From Macrocystis pyrifera (lineage: Eukaryota; Sar; Phaeophyceae; Laminariales; Laminariaceae), in contig JASSKH010000043.1 of NCBI GenBank assembly GCA_031763025.1, forward strand, positions 1,384,501 through 1,448,500: a stretch of DNA of 64,000 nt, read 5' to 3'. The notes below the pieces were generated by a model. The model was not told where the DNA came from. It searched no databases and saw only the letters and a program-made list of their open reading frames with translations. This document shows positions 44,251-57,836 of this stretch, piece after piece (the stretch's first letter is position 1; each line of letters starts with the position of its first letter). The position numbers and the translations under genes are program-made.

Positions 44251-47200
44251 GTACAAATGAAGCTTAAGCCCACCATCCACGTTCAAAAGTTGGGTCGTGC
44301 GTCAATTAAACCCATAGTTCCCGTTACAATATCAGAAAAGCCTGCTCTTACCACAGGAGCTGGTGCACGTTGACCCAACCTGACCCCCGAGAGGCGGTGG
44401 TTCGATGGAGATAGCCACCCGGGAGAGTCATATCGTCCGCGTAGTGTGGGATCTGCGCGAGCAAGCCCATCTACAAAAACATAGGCTATAAGGCTATGGC
44501 GCCGGAGTTGGTCCAGTTGCGGTCCTCCTTACCCGTTGGGGCGTTGGTCCTCAGGAGTGTAATCGCTGTATAAGGTTCCGAATTCAGTCGCAGTCAAACA
44601 GTCGTAGGCCGGAAAACGCTCGAAATGCAGGGAGCGTAAGGGCTTCATCCACGAATACTTTGTAAGGTTTTCGTATACCGGTGGCTGACGGATGCTGTTG
44701 CTGGTGTGCTGATACGCACGAGCAGTGTGGCTGCTGCACGAAATACAGTCGAACCTACTTCTGTTGTGCTCTTGCTGCCGTCATAGGACGGGTACAGTAT
44801 GCAGCCGTGTATTGTATGCTGGGGGAGCGAAGAAAAATATGCTCGAATTTTCACTCGATAACGGAAGTTGGAAATTTCTAAAAAAGGCTCACACTGGGGA
44901 ACAAGGCAAAAAATAGACATGTCAGAAGCCAAAGAAAAGGTATCGCGTCCAATACAGGGGTTGGTACTGAAAAGCACACACTAACAAATACGAAACTTTA
45001 AATTGGCAGTGTTGCCCCAAACAAATATTGCGTTGCGTTATTATAATGCTTACGGTCGGTTGGGTGCTGTCAACGTTGCTGCCGAACACCATACGTACAC
45101 ACTCCGTAAGGACGCGCTGGCCCCAAGCGTATCATGGTTTCTCAGATTCAGGCCTCAGAATTGTATCTGTGCATATTTTCATTGTCCCGCAGAAAAAAAA
45201 AAACACAGCAAAAATAACACGCCGCGTTTGGAGTTTCGGTTTTGTTCTTCCGTATACAAGAGTGACCGTGATTCGCAAACGTTTTTGTCATAGCAGCTTG
45301 TGTTTCTCTCGAGGGATACGGGGATAATACCCGCAGGTACCCGCAGGTTGTCAACAGAGGGCTGCGCTTCGAGCTAGGAGTGCTGCTGTGATTGAAACAG
45401 GGAGAAACATGTTGTGCACAAAGTGCGACGAAGAACAACCTTGAACTGAACGTTTGTACGTCACTTATGGACAGCTATACCAAGCCACAGGAACCTATAG
45501 CCCACTAAACTGAGGTATGCCCCTGGTGGGGTGTGTGAGGGCGTCGGGTGCGCCACACGGCAGTGGAACGCAGCCAGAACAGAATCAGGAGGTGCTGGTG
45601 TGTACTTGATTTTGGGAGCGAGTAACACAAATACTACGCATAAACGCTACCAGCAAAAAGTTTAGTTTCATGCGCGGGATGACAGTACGATGACTACACC
45701 ACAGATGAAGAACTGGCGTTCACTCAAGGGGGATGATGTGTTGCTTTTCAAGTCATGATCGAGAACACTTTGGCAGGCAAAACTACGTTCCCATGACAGG
45801 TAGTGAGTTATTGGGTATGTAAAAAGAAAAAAAAACTATTATATGCAGAGATCAAAATCTCAACATTCTTTTATTGTCGCATGAACTATTCTCAAACGTC
45901 AAAATACGTATCCTGGATGGCTGTCACTCACATTATATCCAAGTCGTACGTATCTGTTGACGAAACGCCTCCACGCGGGTAATGGACAACGCGCTGCAGA
46001 GGATGCTATTAAGTCAGTCCCCTGAAGCCCGTGCTGTTATTACTCTCAAAGGGGTGAAGAACCGCTCAGATATTTGTTGTAGAGTAGACACTCGAATGTA
46101 AGCGTTCGAAAACAAAAAAAAAACACTAACGACTTTGCGAAGAGAAAGGGGGTGCTCGCCTAAATTATACACATTTCGAAGTTTCAGTGACTGCACAACC
46201 GTGCTGCAAATACTACACGAGCTCAGAGGTCTTTTTTACTGTTGATACGCCTGTTGGTGCTTTTGTCGGCGAAACACGTAAGTGTATTTGCCCTATATAC
46301 CCGCACCTGTTGTAGTGACATCAGCTTGATGGCCCAAAAAGACCCGCCAGCAGACCGTACATACATCTCGTTCGTACAGGACAGGAAATGAAAAAATATT
46401 ATTGCCTCCCCTGCAGCGAGGTGATCTTGGAGGGAGGGGGGGGGGGGGGGGGTTGCGGTGGAAATTGTTGCTCACCTTAGCAGTATCATCAATGACCACG
46501 CATACCTGTTTAGACGGCGGGGGTGTTACAAGCAGCGGCGTTGTGCGTGAGCACCCTTGCAGCATTCCCCTTCGTGTTGTATGGAGCAGTGTCGCCGAGT
46601 CAAAGCGATTATGGTGCATCCACGGACAGGAAATAGGATATTGACCGTTTCGCCCAGCAATAGTGATACATCGGCATACACACAAGCACAAAACTCGTTG
46701 AACTAAGCTCTGCGTAACGGAAGGATTCTAGTTTACACCTGATTCCCAGAAGTTTTAGATGTAGCTGACAATGAGTCCCACCAAGCGGTGCGCTGTTTCC
46801 TGGTCGTGTCTCACCTTGCTCGCCCCTCCCGATTGTGCCACGGTCGCCCTCTGCGGTGGTCGTATCGTCTATCGCGGGGGAAAGTGCTTTCCCTCTTCTT
46901 TTTCCGAAGTTTGCATCTGTATTCCGATGTCAAACGTCTACACGTACATATAGAATCACATCAGGCGAGGGCAACCCGTACATGACGCCGGATGTTTCAA
47001 CGCCCAGCCCTTTCCCCTTCGGCTGGACAGATCCGAGGGTCAAACGAAGGATAGCATACTCTTCGGAGTTCGTGTGCCTCGCGGTGTGTTTCTCCTTCCG
47101 TTTTGCTTGGAACCGCGTAGTTGCCATGGTGGGTTGCTTCTGAAGTGTTTTGTTGGCAACAGTGTCCTTCAACGACTGTGTTGGTCGACATTGCCAAAGG

Positions 47201-49439
47201 TATTGTGTGCCTATCGTATATTCCCTTTTTTTTCTTTCTTTTCTCCTCTATGTTTCGTTGGAGTGTACCTAAAATTCCATGAATACGTTCCTGGTGACTT
47301 TTTGTTGCAACTTATACTAGAAAGTATACCACAGTTCGTTTGTAGCGTTTCCGTTATGGGCATGGAGAACGCTGCCGTGCGTTCCATTTTGTACTGGTTC
47401 GTCTTCTCCCATCGAGAGGATTTTTTTAGCCACAGCCTGTTGTTGTGACCACAGGAGGAATTTCAGGGAAGTGACCTTACGTGAGAACATCGTCACTAGT
47501 ATCATGGTCATTTCTGTGGGTATCACATCTTCGCTTTTAAATTGGTGGTCGAAGTCGACTGTTTTACTTGTGCAGGCCACATAATGCTTTCTCTAAAAGG
47601 GGTGGAACTTGACTTTGTGTCAGTGTGGGGATCGAGCTCCAACTTTCCTTTTTTGACTGTAAATATCGGATAGTTCGTGGAGAATCGACTGTGTTCGGTG
47701 TGCAGGCCTCACAGTTATTGCTTCTAGTGTGGGTGTCGAAAAACCCTCTCGTTTGGTAAAAGTTGTCGAGATTTGTATTCTTTCATGGCGGGGCCCCGAA
47801 CTTCAATTTCTAGAGTTGGTATCCAGGACTCGGTTCCATGGTTTAGGTCCGAAGTTGCTTGGCTTTTGTGTCTGGGTCGAAGTCTCACCTAGTTTTAGTG
47901 TCTGGGCATCGACATTTACACATCGTTGCGTAGTTATTTATATCGCGTTCAACGAAGAGGTGTGCAATTCATATAGAATCCTAGGCCAAACGATCTGATT
48001 AACCGGGCCCCATCCTATGATAGCTCTATTCCAAGGACATGCTTCCGGTTTCACGTTTCTTCATTCCTCCCATGAGTTTCTTCCTCTCCAGTGTCTGCAG
48101 TATGGTGAGGTCCGAGTACAGACAAACTCGGTGAAAAGCAATCAGAAACACACCGAATTGCCTAGCATCAAGTGTCATCGATTCAGATAATCATAGATTT
48201 CCGGTGCTGCGACGAACGCTTTGGGCGCTTATATTTGAACGTGCTCTAAGTGAACCGTTAATTTTCTAGCATGGAAGATTCAAAATGTTCATTTTTGTTT
48301 GCGGACGACCGACAAAGTCATGTAACCTTGGGGGAGGACGTGAAAGCGCATCGATAACAGTTGGAGTAAGAACCAGTACCCTAAAGGGACGTCAGGCCCC
48401 TGCGTTGTCAAGTGCCCCCAGGTAGGCTCCTCGGCCACATCAACATAGGGCTTGCAATATGACTAGGGGATTTTCAACAATGATCCGTAATCGCAGTTTT
48501 AACCTTCTTAGCCTTTTACGTATTTTTGTGGGCCCAACGACTTACAACCTATCATGAGAATGCAGTGTTGCAACCGCCAGCATCTTCATCGTCGAGTTTC
48601 AATGGCATACGTCATCCACCTGGACAACAACAACGATGCGATGAAAACTGTCTTCTCATCGGTGATGTAGCCGTGACGTATGCCCCCTTGCGTGAAATGA
48701 AACATGTTGAAGACTTCGCGAGCGCTTGGTGCTGCTTGCTGGCAACTTCAAGTACAAGAAAACGCCTCGCAAACAGTTTCTTTGTTCCCGCGATCGCGTT
48801 TTCGGTGCACTCGGCGCCCTCCCCTCCTAAATTATATCATTTCATCAATTTTACCAGCGTCAGTCTTCTGTGAGGAGTTGTTGCGATCCGCGCAGGCGTT
48901 CGATATAAAGTTGTTCTTTGTCTCACTTGGTACACTCATCATTCCGACCAATTTGACCATTATAGCACCTATAAATCGAGGTGTAGGCCTTTGCTGCGAT
49001 GCTGCGGGAGATCCATACCGAGAGATACACAGCCTGCTATGATAAACCCCTTTCAAGGCACGGTCGCTCTCCGGTACGCACGAATTAGTCGAAGATATGA
49101 ACGCGGCGTGGAGAAATCAAGATATATTGTTTCTGTCCTCAAAATGGGACTTGATACTTGAGTAACCGAGCACTCGGGGGCCAGTAGACGCTATGGTGTC
49201 AGCGTCGGTTTCGACTTCACAAAAGAAAGTAGACATTAATAGAAGTGCGTCGAGGCTCAGGCAGCGAAACAGCGCCAGTGAAACTGCCTGCACGTCTTCG
49301 GAAGATTTCGCAAACGTGCACCGGAAGCGTTCTTGCTATCGTTCTCAGAAAGGAGAATGGACAGTGCTTCCATTTAAACGGACATGAAAGCTCAGTTGCT
49401 CCTAGACGCCACATTCTCTCTCCCGGAAGCATCTATCAC
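44251..49439. other. Long stretch with no supported gene
   Basis: Short ORFs only. Poly-G run at about 46,436-46,452. No repeat family, RNA gene or domain recognised. Confidence 0.45.
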
Positions 49440-50060
49440 ACAGGGCGTCAAATTACGCTTCAGGTAGAAGCTTCCACGGAAGCGATGGAAGCTCCTCGAA
49501 GCTTCCATGGAAACCATGGCGGCTCCAGTGAAAGTAGTGCAAGCTCCCAATCGAAGGTCCACGGAATGTTCTGCGGAATACGCTACTGCTTCGTTGGAAG
49601 CGCCTATTCTGCTTCATTGGAAGCGCCTAAACAAATTCGCCAACGATTTTTCCAACGCCAATTCCGTTGAGACACTGGAAGTTTCCACGAACATTCTGAA
49701 TGTCCTCGAAAAACGTTCGAATCAATGGAAGTTCGTGGAAGCCACGGAAAGAGAAACACGATTTTTTCTATGTATCCTGTAAATCTTCTATGTACATGGT
49801 CAAGACAGATCAACTGCATCTTGTTCATACAACGTCTAACATACCGTCCTGATCTCTAAGAACCGGAAGATCCTCGGGGCTCATGAACGCTTCGATAGAG
49901 GTGATAGAATATTCCAGTACTTCTTTAAACGCATCCCTTGCCTATGTTGGCGCTTTAAACTGCTTCCACGAAGGCTTTTATTTTTTTTTAGGGTCCACCC
50001 ACCTCCATTAAAGCGACGGATAGCTTCCATGAAAGTGATGGGAAGTTCCATATACTTCTG
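49440..50060. repeat. Degenerate palindromic GGAAGCTTCC-type repeat tract
   Basis: Variants of TGGAAGCTTCCACGGAAG and half-sites (TTCCATGGAAAC, GGAAGTTTCCACG, CTTCCATGAAAGTG) recur dozens of times in both senses. Because the core is palindromic, the tract looks similar on both strands. Overlapping ORFs here (49,245-49,782) are by-products of this composition. Confidence 0.6.
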
Positions 50061-50744
50061 TTTAAAACGAAAATAATACACCAGAACGAGCTGGGTTCAC
50101 TACGGTGTAGACGTAGATCATATCCCACGAACTCTTCTATCGGTTGTATATGCTTGTACTACCACGTACTGCGACATTAAATAGCCAAAGATCATTGCAG
50201 AGGTGGTGAGGCGATGAAGGGCGGTATAGCTTCGCGAGCTTCGGTGACCAACAAAATGAGTTTGATGATGGGTTCGGTTCTCGGTTTATCGACATTTTCT
50301 TCCGTAGAAGTCGTATTACTTCATTGGAAACAAAATTCACTCTCATGGATGTTTCTATATCTCTCGTTGAACATAGCACTAGAACAACGCCCATCTCCGG
50401 TATTGGACTATGTCTAGCACAGAAACAAACCAACGACCCAACATAGTGTTAACAGTGGAGAAATATCCGCGTACCGCTGTAACACAGGGTCAAGTACATA
50501 TCAGCGACCCGCGAGAAAAACAATTACTTCCATGAACGTTTTCGCCCATCGGGTAGTGTAACACTCGCACAAAACTTATATACGTTTCGGGGGATGAAGC
50601 CGGGGCATAGCCACGCCCTAACATAGTGTTAGATACATATCAGCGATTGTTATATCGCACAATCGGTGCGTTTCCTCTTGATGACGGCTCTGGTACCAAG
50701 ATAGCGTTGCGCCCCGATCGTTGCGTGTACTTTTATCGTACTAC
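50061..50744. other. Non-coding stretch, nothing recognised
   Basis: No gene or repeat family supported. CATAGTGTTA occurs twice near 50,440 and 50,622 and may mark an old duplication. Confidence 0.4.
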
Positions 50745-50980
50745 AGTGTGCGTCCAGACTTAATCGTGATGAATCTACTATGCGCTTTGATCACAATCCG
50801 TCAATTCGCTAACTTCCGAAACGTAATGCTATGGTGTGCAAGGCTTTAGGCGTAAGGCCCTAATACAACGTTGATAGCGATACTCGGCTTTCTCATAACT
50901 TTTTGACATAGTGACAACTCGAACGCTAGACAAGCCCCCCCTTATTCCTCAAGGTCAGATAGCGCAACGTTGGAGGAAAG
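50745..50980. repeat. Diverged dispersed repeat (partner at 4.5-4.8 kb)
   Basis: Carries the same ordered words as 4,535-4,800 (GTCCAGAC, GATCACAATCCG, TATGGTGT, AAGGTCAGATA, AACGTTGG) in the same orientation. Ends are not defined. Confidence 0.45.
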
Positions 50981-51485
50981 TAAGGCCAGCTACGGTTGCA
51001 GCTAGTCGCGGTGTGACACTATGTCAGGATTTTAATTTAATGCCGAGAAGTGTGATAAATTTGAGTAACATGCTTCTCGTATTGACGACACGACTGTATC
51101 GTTGCGTTGACAAAATTTTGAAATTGACAACTGTAAGCAAGACTACCCTACTACATGACGGGTGGCCCAGTTCATGCTTCAACACGACGATGTCGTGTTA
51201 CCGTTTTGGGCCTTAATGTGCACTAAAGGTGGTGCCAGCCATACGGTTGGATCTGTCCTTGCTGCATTAGAAAGTTACAACTTGAACATTCCGGACTACT
51301 GGTTACATAACATGTGTTACCAGTGTTCCACTCGAACCGGAATCCCGGAGTATCAAATGTTCCTTGTACAACCCTGTGTCCGATTCAAAACAGGCCGCCA
51401 AACAATTAAAATTCGGTTTTAACATGGCAGTAATAACACACTAGAAACTTGTAGTAAGGGCGTTGGAAGTGGAGAGAGGAATACA

Positions 51486-52936
51486 TTGGGATATGCGACA
51501 CGACCGTACAGGAAAACCCTCGCTGAAATCCACCACAACAGCTATGCATGGGCTGCGACGGAAATGATTGATTTGCCGCCAAACCCCATAGCCTATCCAC
51601 CACGCCACACACAGCACACAAGTCTAATTGAGCAACACTCCACCTCCGAGCACCACAAGTCCAGCCTTATCCCCACCAACTTCATGCCTCGCAGTTCTCC
51701 GAAGCCCACAGTTTACCTGGTATCGGTACCTCGCACGAGTACTCGTCGTTCGTTTTTGGCACTATCCCCTGATCTTGTCGCGATGGATGACCCCCTTCGA
51801 TGTGCGCAAACCAGCCGATCAACGGGTGGCGGAGGGCTCGGAAATTCGTTGGCGGAAGGGAGAATGGTGTCCGCATCAATTGGGAGCTTGGTGAAAACGC
51901 TACCCTCAGTCCTGGATTACCCCTCGGTAGTCCGACGGAGACGATACCGTGGGACCTACAAGGTTTAAAATTGGTGACCATCATTTGGTTGCGACTGCCA
52001 GGCCTCCGACACGATGTTGGGGTGACGGAAGAAGAGATGGGCCGTGTAGTGCGGAAGGGCTGCAGGGACACGGCGTTCCGACCTGAGGACGTAGGCACAA
52101 AGCGAGAATTCGGATCGAGAAGGGTCGGCATATAATGACGCTGATACCGCCATTTCCCACATCGCCCAGTAAACACAGGGTGAAACGGTCCACCGCGTGC
52201 GGTACAACCGGTACGTCACATCTCTGGACGGGCTTCGCATCCATACGCCCCCGCCGAACCAGGTGGGTTATTTCGGTGGGCAGCGGGACCCGGCAAAGCT
52301 CGAAGGCCAGGAAACAAGGTCCGCGAGGACCAGCAGCCGCTCGCGGTTACAAGCGCAGGGCCGACGGGAGCTTAACGCGTCAGACGAGCCCCAGATTTCC
52401 TGGCCGAAGGGCGGCGACATTTGGGGATTGCTGAACACTTGATCTGCGACGGTCATGGTGCCGCGGACGCCAACACGCGACGTACAATAAAATCCCACCA
52501 CCCCTGTGAGAAGGTATATCAACACCGGCGGTTGGTCCACGCGGCTTCTCTTCGGCTGAAGAAGATGTCCGTCCACGACCAAGTTGCGAGCGCCGCGCCT
52601 TCTACTGCCGACCGAGACTCACTTGCGGACGTAGTTATGAAGGGGGCGGAGGGGGGCAAGTCGCAACAATACCGGACTTCTCGACAGAAGAGTACACCAC
52701 TCGACGTTACCCACCTGGAGCCCCAAACGACGATCCGATTAGCTGGCGGAAGCGCTGACCAAAAGAAATCAACTGCGTCAACGTTCGAGACCCGAAAGCG
52801 AAACCGTCAAGCCCGCGTTGGGAATGTGCGAGTATCGATCAGCTCGCGACAATTTTTGTCTGAGGAGGGGGTGTTGCAGGGGTCTGCCTCCGGGTGGAAG
52901 GTCGACAAGTTGGAAGAGGAAGGGTTGTTTTGTTAG
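51486..52936. other. GC-rich cluster of overlapping ORFs, possible decayed coding sequence
   Basis: Five ORFs of 81-171 codons overlap here on both strands (plus: 51,486-51,968; 51,800-52,135; 52,197-52,442; 52,421-52,936; minus: 51,682-52,176). The block is visibly more GC-rich than the sequence on either side. The plus-strand reading TSLDGLRIHTPPPNQVGYF and RNRQARVGNVRVSISSRQF look protein-like, but I recognise no family. It could be a degraded transposon gene or host exons. Confidence 0.35.
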
Positions 52937-55900
52937 CAAGAAGACTTGGTACCTACGCGAGTGCACAAGAAGCTCGGTCAGCTGTAGCCGAAGCGCGAAA
53001 AAAACGCACTATGCGGAGTGAGGTCAGGCACCGTCGGAGCTGAATAGTAGAGGATTCGTTTTTTTTTTCCGCTGCTGCTGTGGTGGCCGCGGCGGTGGTG
53101 TAGCACGCCGATGCGATGGCCGATGCTACTGCAGACGCGGGAAGTACTGCCGCTTTCGAGGCGACTGTTGTTGGTGCGGTTGAGGCACCTTCAAGGTGTC
53201 ACGATTACAGGGATTCGGCGAATACGATTGTTGGCGAGAGAGCAAGAGCAATCCAAGGTGAGATCAGGGGCGGGGGTGTGGAGGTGAGTCAGCCGATAAT
53301 TGTCGATGGGATGAACGGTGGGGGGGTCGTGGAGCACCAGCATGGTATGCCACATATGCCTATCGCAGATCCGACGAGCGAAGACACCATATTCGTTGCT
53401 ACGACGATTCATAAGATGGCACTCGCGCTGTATATGATCCAAACGTTAGACAAATAGGTGCATGATTTTCCTGAGCAACAACTGTTGTACAGAGAGAGGA
53501 GAGGGGGGTCTTAAGTTGATGGGGTGGTCGCCTTGCAAATCCTTACGATGCCGACGAGGGAAACGAGGCGGGAAGGCTTTTGTTTTACGGCATGGAGCAA
53601 AGGTAATTTCAAGCGCTACTCACGAGAAGTTCCAGTCGTTCACCAAGAAGCGGATCAACTCTAAACTTGGGGGATATGTCATATTGAATACTGCCGTGCA
53701 CAAACACGTGAAAAGCATACTTTGACATTCGCGAGGGCCAGCTTGCACGGTAGAATGCGATAGAGGGAGGTTCAATGATAGTGTATATCTCGGCGTCAGC
53801 GAAGGTGGCGTCCCGAGACCGTTTTGGAGCGTTGCACGGAGGTTTCCTCGTCGTGTTGGGGGAAGTTGCTGGAGCAGGGCCTCTTTTTCGGGAATTTCGC
53901 GGTTGTTTGAAAAGTTCAGGTCGTACGCAGCGAGAAGACAGCGGGTCATCTCGGGAGATTTCGGCCACTCCATATCTCGAGCACTTACGACGTGAAATGC
54001 TCAGGTGTTCGATGTCTCGGAAAACTTTGCGTAGACATAGCTGTCGCCATCGAATCGTCGTGCTCGACCGGTTCCCTCAACCTAGCTCAGAGTGTTTCAG
54101 AACTGTCTTACGCCGGAATTTCAGACTACTCGTTTAGCTACTGATCCAAGTAGAGGGGTAGAGGGATTCGGAAGCACCATTGTCTTTGGCCAGTCAGGGG
54201 CGTGATAAATATTCGAAGTAGAAAGGGACCGAGGTCGCTGGGGAACAAGACGCCCACGCCACCGAAAGTGGTACTCTACTCGCGGAAGCTGGTACAGGCC
54301 ACATTAGCGGATGCCGCTACGAGGGGAATTATACATTAAATAATCGCGGGGTTGCCTATACGGTACGTGCAAACACCGTTGGAAGCGCGAGGGATGCTCG
54401 CAGGAGAGAATCAGCAGGGCGTGAAGTCGATGAAAACCAAGTTCAGGGGTGGGGGACGGCATCGAGGGTTTTCGATTCTCGTGGTGAAATCCGATGAAGA
54501 GGAGCAAGCGGAGGAGGGGACGGAACGGGGGTGGGGGAATTCCTTCAAGCTGTTCCTTCGTTTCGGCTTCAGTGTATGGGTTGGGGGTATGTTTGGTGGC
54601 GTAGACTGGGTGGAGGTGGTCGCAGACACAGACACGCATTTGGTTGTCGGCGTGGTCAACACCTTGACGATCTCAGACGATTTGCTATAAGGGGCGGAGA
54701 TAAGAAGCGTCGTGGACTACTATCTTGGTCGGATAGTCTGAATCGTTCCAACGAAAGAATGTGCCTACTGCATAGTCGGTTTCGTTCTGGGATGTAAAGG
54801 GTGTTAAACGGGATGTGGGGCATTTACCATGGATTGGTAGTTCACAGGAAGCGAAGCAAATATTTGAAGGTGTGTTTGATGTACGGTATAGAGCAACGTT
54901 ACATTGTAAGGTTGCATTGTGTATTGCGTCCATTTTTGCATATTCCAGAGAATTACGTGGTGAGGGGCAGGCTCGGGATATCGAAGCGAGTCTGCGAGCT
55001 TCACCGAATCCGAACGTGAATAGTTTGCGGACTAGCCTCAATCCTTTCAAGGCAAGTGGCTTGTCCCGTTGATGACGAACTGCCCTGACTTCCATGCTAG
55101 CCTAAAGAACTGACTGGTGTACGCGTTGCGCCTGATGATGGTCATTAAGGTGGCGCAACACTGTGCAGGTATAGATCAGAAAGCCCGGCTTCAATTATAT
55201 GCACATCGCGCATATGAATATAAGGGGCGGCGAGAAAAACAGCTGACAAAAAGCGTCATCGATCTGATGATATTTTTTTTGAGACCCAAAAAATATCACT
55301 TGTTCCCATTCGGGTGACCTAGTCGGACATACAACACACGCTTGACAACCCAGCGAACACTTAGCAGACACTGACAGCTACGTGCAGTAGACACTGTCAC
55401 GAGTGCATCTAGAGGGTCCCTATACTATACAGTCATCAAGCGGAGGAATACCGCTAGTCAACAGCAGCCAAACGCACCAATGAGTTGTATGATGCTGATA
55501 TCCCTCACCAAACCAAATGCTCGAATACCACTACTACACCTGGCGCCGAAAAAATAGTAGGTCTTGCCTCTGTGAGCTAGAATCTTCATGGGTATTTAGG
55601 ATATGAAAATTGCGTAGCGCAGTCTGCACTTGGGAACCGTCGTCCGCAATTGAGAAATCCCCTGGTAGTTTTGGGCCGTTTTGGCCGCGGTTTGGGGTCA
55701 CGGTTAGGGGTTGGGTCTTCGCCCGTACCTTGATCTCAACTGGAACCAATATACATGAACAGCCAACCAACCTGCAGATCCGAGCACACAGATTTTAATG
55801 GGACCTCGATAAAAACCTTCGAAACCGAAATGCGCCGCAGTGATCGCCCTGCTACTGAAAACCAAACACGGAATCGAATTCGAAGACAAGTACCGTACGA

Positions 55901-56572
55901 ATATCGAGTGTGTGACTACACAGGTGACCACTGCCGTACCTTGAGAGCGTACTCTGGTGGACCGTAAGTAAAAGCACCTTGAGCCAAAAATGTCAAGGTC
56001 GATAACTGCCCAACGCAAACGTTCACAACGTCGCCGGATTGTCGAATATACACGTCACAGTTTCGGAAACGTACCTTGTAACAGTTCTTTTGTTTTTTGT
56101 TACGGCTGAAGTATATTCGACAGCACAATTAAACAAAAATCAAAATTAAATCGAGAAAGAAACCAAAGCATGAAAAACGACAAGAAAAAAGCTAAAGCAT
56201 GAATCTGGAAAAGAAACCGAAGCACGAGAAAATAACAACATTTGAAGTAATCGGGATATAATGATACGTACATGGGAAAAATAAGAATTAGTTCGGAGAA
56301 GACAAAATAATGCAATGCATAAGCCCAAGAACACCAACTCACGACTTGTTGTATGGTCAACAATTTGTTGTTTTTCCTGTATATATGTTTTCTGGTCCCA
56401 CTAGGTGTTTTGCACTGCACAAAGCCCACGCCATATGCGAACACATACGAAACTTCGGCACATACCATGTCTGAGGAAGACGAATGTTTAGTACTATTTT
56501 CGTGTTATAGTTGTCTACTTCCACGAAAAAAAAGCTTGATATTAATTGAAGAAGCCGAATATTAATTAAATG
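52937..56572. other. Stretch with no supported gene
   Basis: ORFs at 53,116-53,457, 53,775-54,137, 54,352-54,690 and 54,685-55,095 (minus) lack domains and mostly have antisense competitors. The last 500 bp before the RT element is AT-rich. Confidence 0.4.
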
Positions 56573-57836
56573 AAAACACCCCATCATCCTCATCAATGCC
56601 CCTACTCTCGCTTGATTCTTACCCACCCCGCGACACCTCTTTACCCAGGTTACGGCTGCTTCGTTATCTGCCCTCATCAAAACTGCCTCCGGTCTCTTCC
56701 CCCTCATGTCTACCATTACGAACGCCGTCGCCACCATGGCCACGACCTCCAGCAGGTTAATGGAAATTAAATCAGCTACCGCCTTCCCCCCCCTTATCGT
56801 ACGTTTCTGCACCTCTTCTGGCAGAGCGAATCTCCAGTACACCCCCGTTTCCATGCACAACCCCCCTATCGCTGTCAATGAAGCGTCCGAAATCCAGGTT
56901 CTACTAGGCCGCTGCTTCACGAAGCTGAAAGATGGTGCTGTTATGCTCTCTCCCCGTACCCTCCCCCCGTCTCCAGAAACCATCTCCACCATCCCGCGTC
57001 TGCCATGAAATCCCGCGACAACCGTAAAACTCGTCTCGCTTCCTTCTGCTTTCTCAACCAACCCCACGCACTCCCCCCCGGCACGCTCCACCCCATCAAG
57101 ATGCAGATTTGATAACTGCAGAAGCCGACGGACCAAGTACCGTCCGGGCCGGATTACAAAGGAAGCGTGGTGAAATTTCCCTGCTAATACAAGAACCTCC
57201 CTCACCGTTGCCGTCTGCTGCCCTGCTGGCCAATCTGTCAATCGCGCGCGTAATTCGTCCACCTTTCGTTTCGGGAGGGCAATGGTCATGCTCTCTGTGT
57301 CAAGATCGTACCCCAACACCTCTTGCTGCGTTGCCCAGCCTGTCACCTTTATCCCCGAAAGTAACGGCTCCTCCCTTTCTGACCTCTCGCCCATAGCCTG
57401 CTCGTGGATTCCCGCAAACGATCGAGACAAGTCCAAACACCATGCCCCTTCCGGATCCCACTGAACCTCTACTGAGATGGCATCATCCATTAAAAAAAAC
57501 ACAAAGGCTGGGTCGTCCGGCCCTCCCCCGTTCGCTGGCCGCATTACGCACTCTTCCGGCCACTGTGCTACTGGACGCCCCGTTGCCTGCGCAACCGTCA
57601 CGTGCTCTACCGCGCTGTCTCCCGCCCGCGAGAACGACACGGATGCTCTCGTGGTGTTGCGTTGCGCATGCTGCATCGCAGCTGATATCACGCCCCACCA
57701 CCCCGGACTACCCCTCCACCCAAACTGCAAGCGCAAATCGACGAAAAGGTACTCCCCCAATACGTACCCGAAAGTCGCTGCACCGTCAGGGTCTACTGGG
57801 ATCTGTCTGAACGCTTTTTTGACGTCTATTTGTTTA
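56573..57836 (-). pseudogene. RT core and RNase H of the truncated retroelement
   Basis: The minus frame is open from about 57,850 to 56,357. RT motif A is DVKKAFRQIPVD (about 57,830-57,795), followed by YLFVDLRLQFGWRGSPGWW (motif B) and FVFFLMDDAISVEV, where MDD stands in the catalytic YxDD position (residues 91-93 from the first start at 57,760). RNase H has SDAS (291-294), E338 in SINLLEVV and D365 in RADNEAAV. Homology stops after LMRMMGCF (about residue 395). The remaining 70 codons to the stop are host-derived. RT makes cDNA from element RNA and RNase H removes the RNA strand. Upstream the frame is broken at a TAG from the N-terminal RT ORF. Confidence 0.85.

Noticed and set aside
54685-55095. 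136-codon minus-strand ORF as a gene
   Set aside because: No domain, and plus-strand ORFs of similar length compete in the same place.
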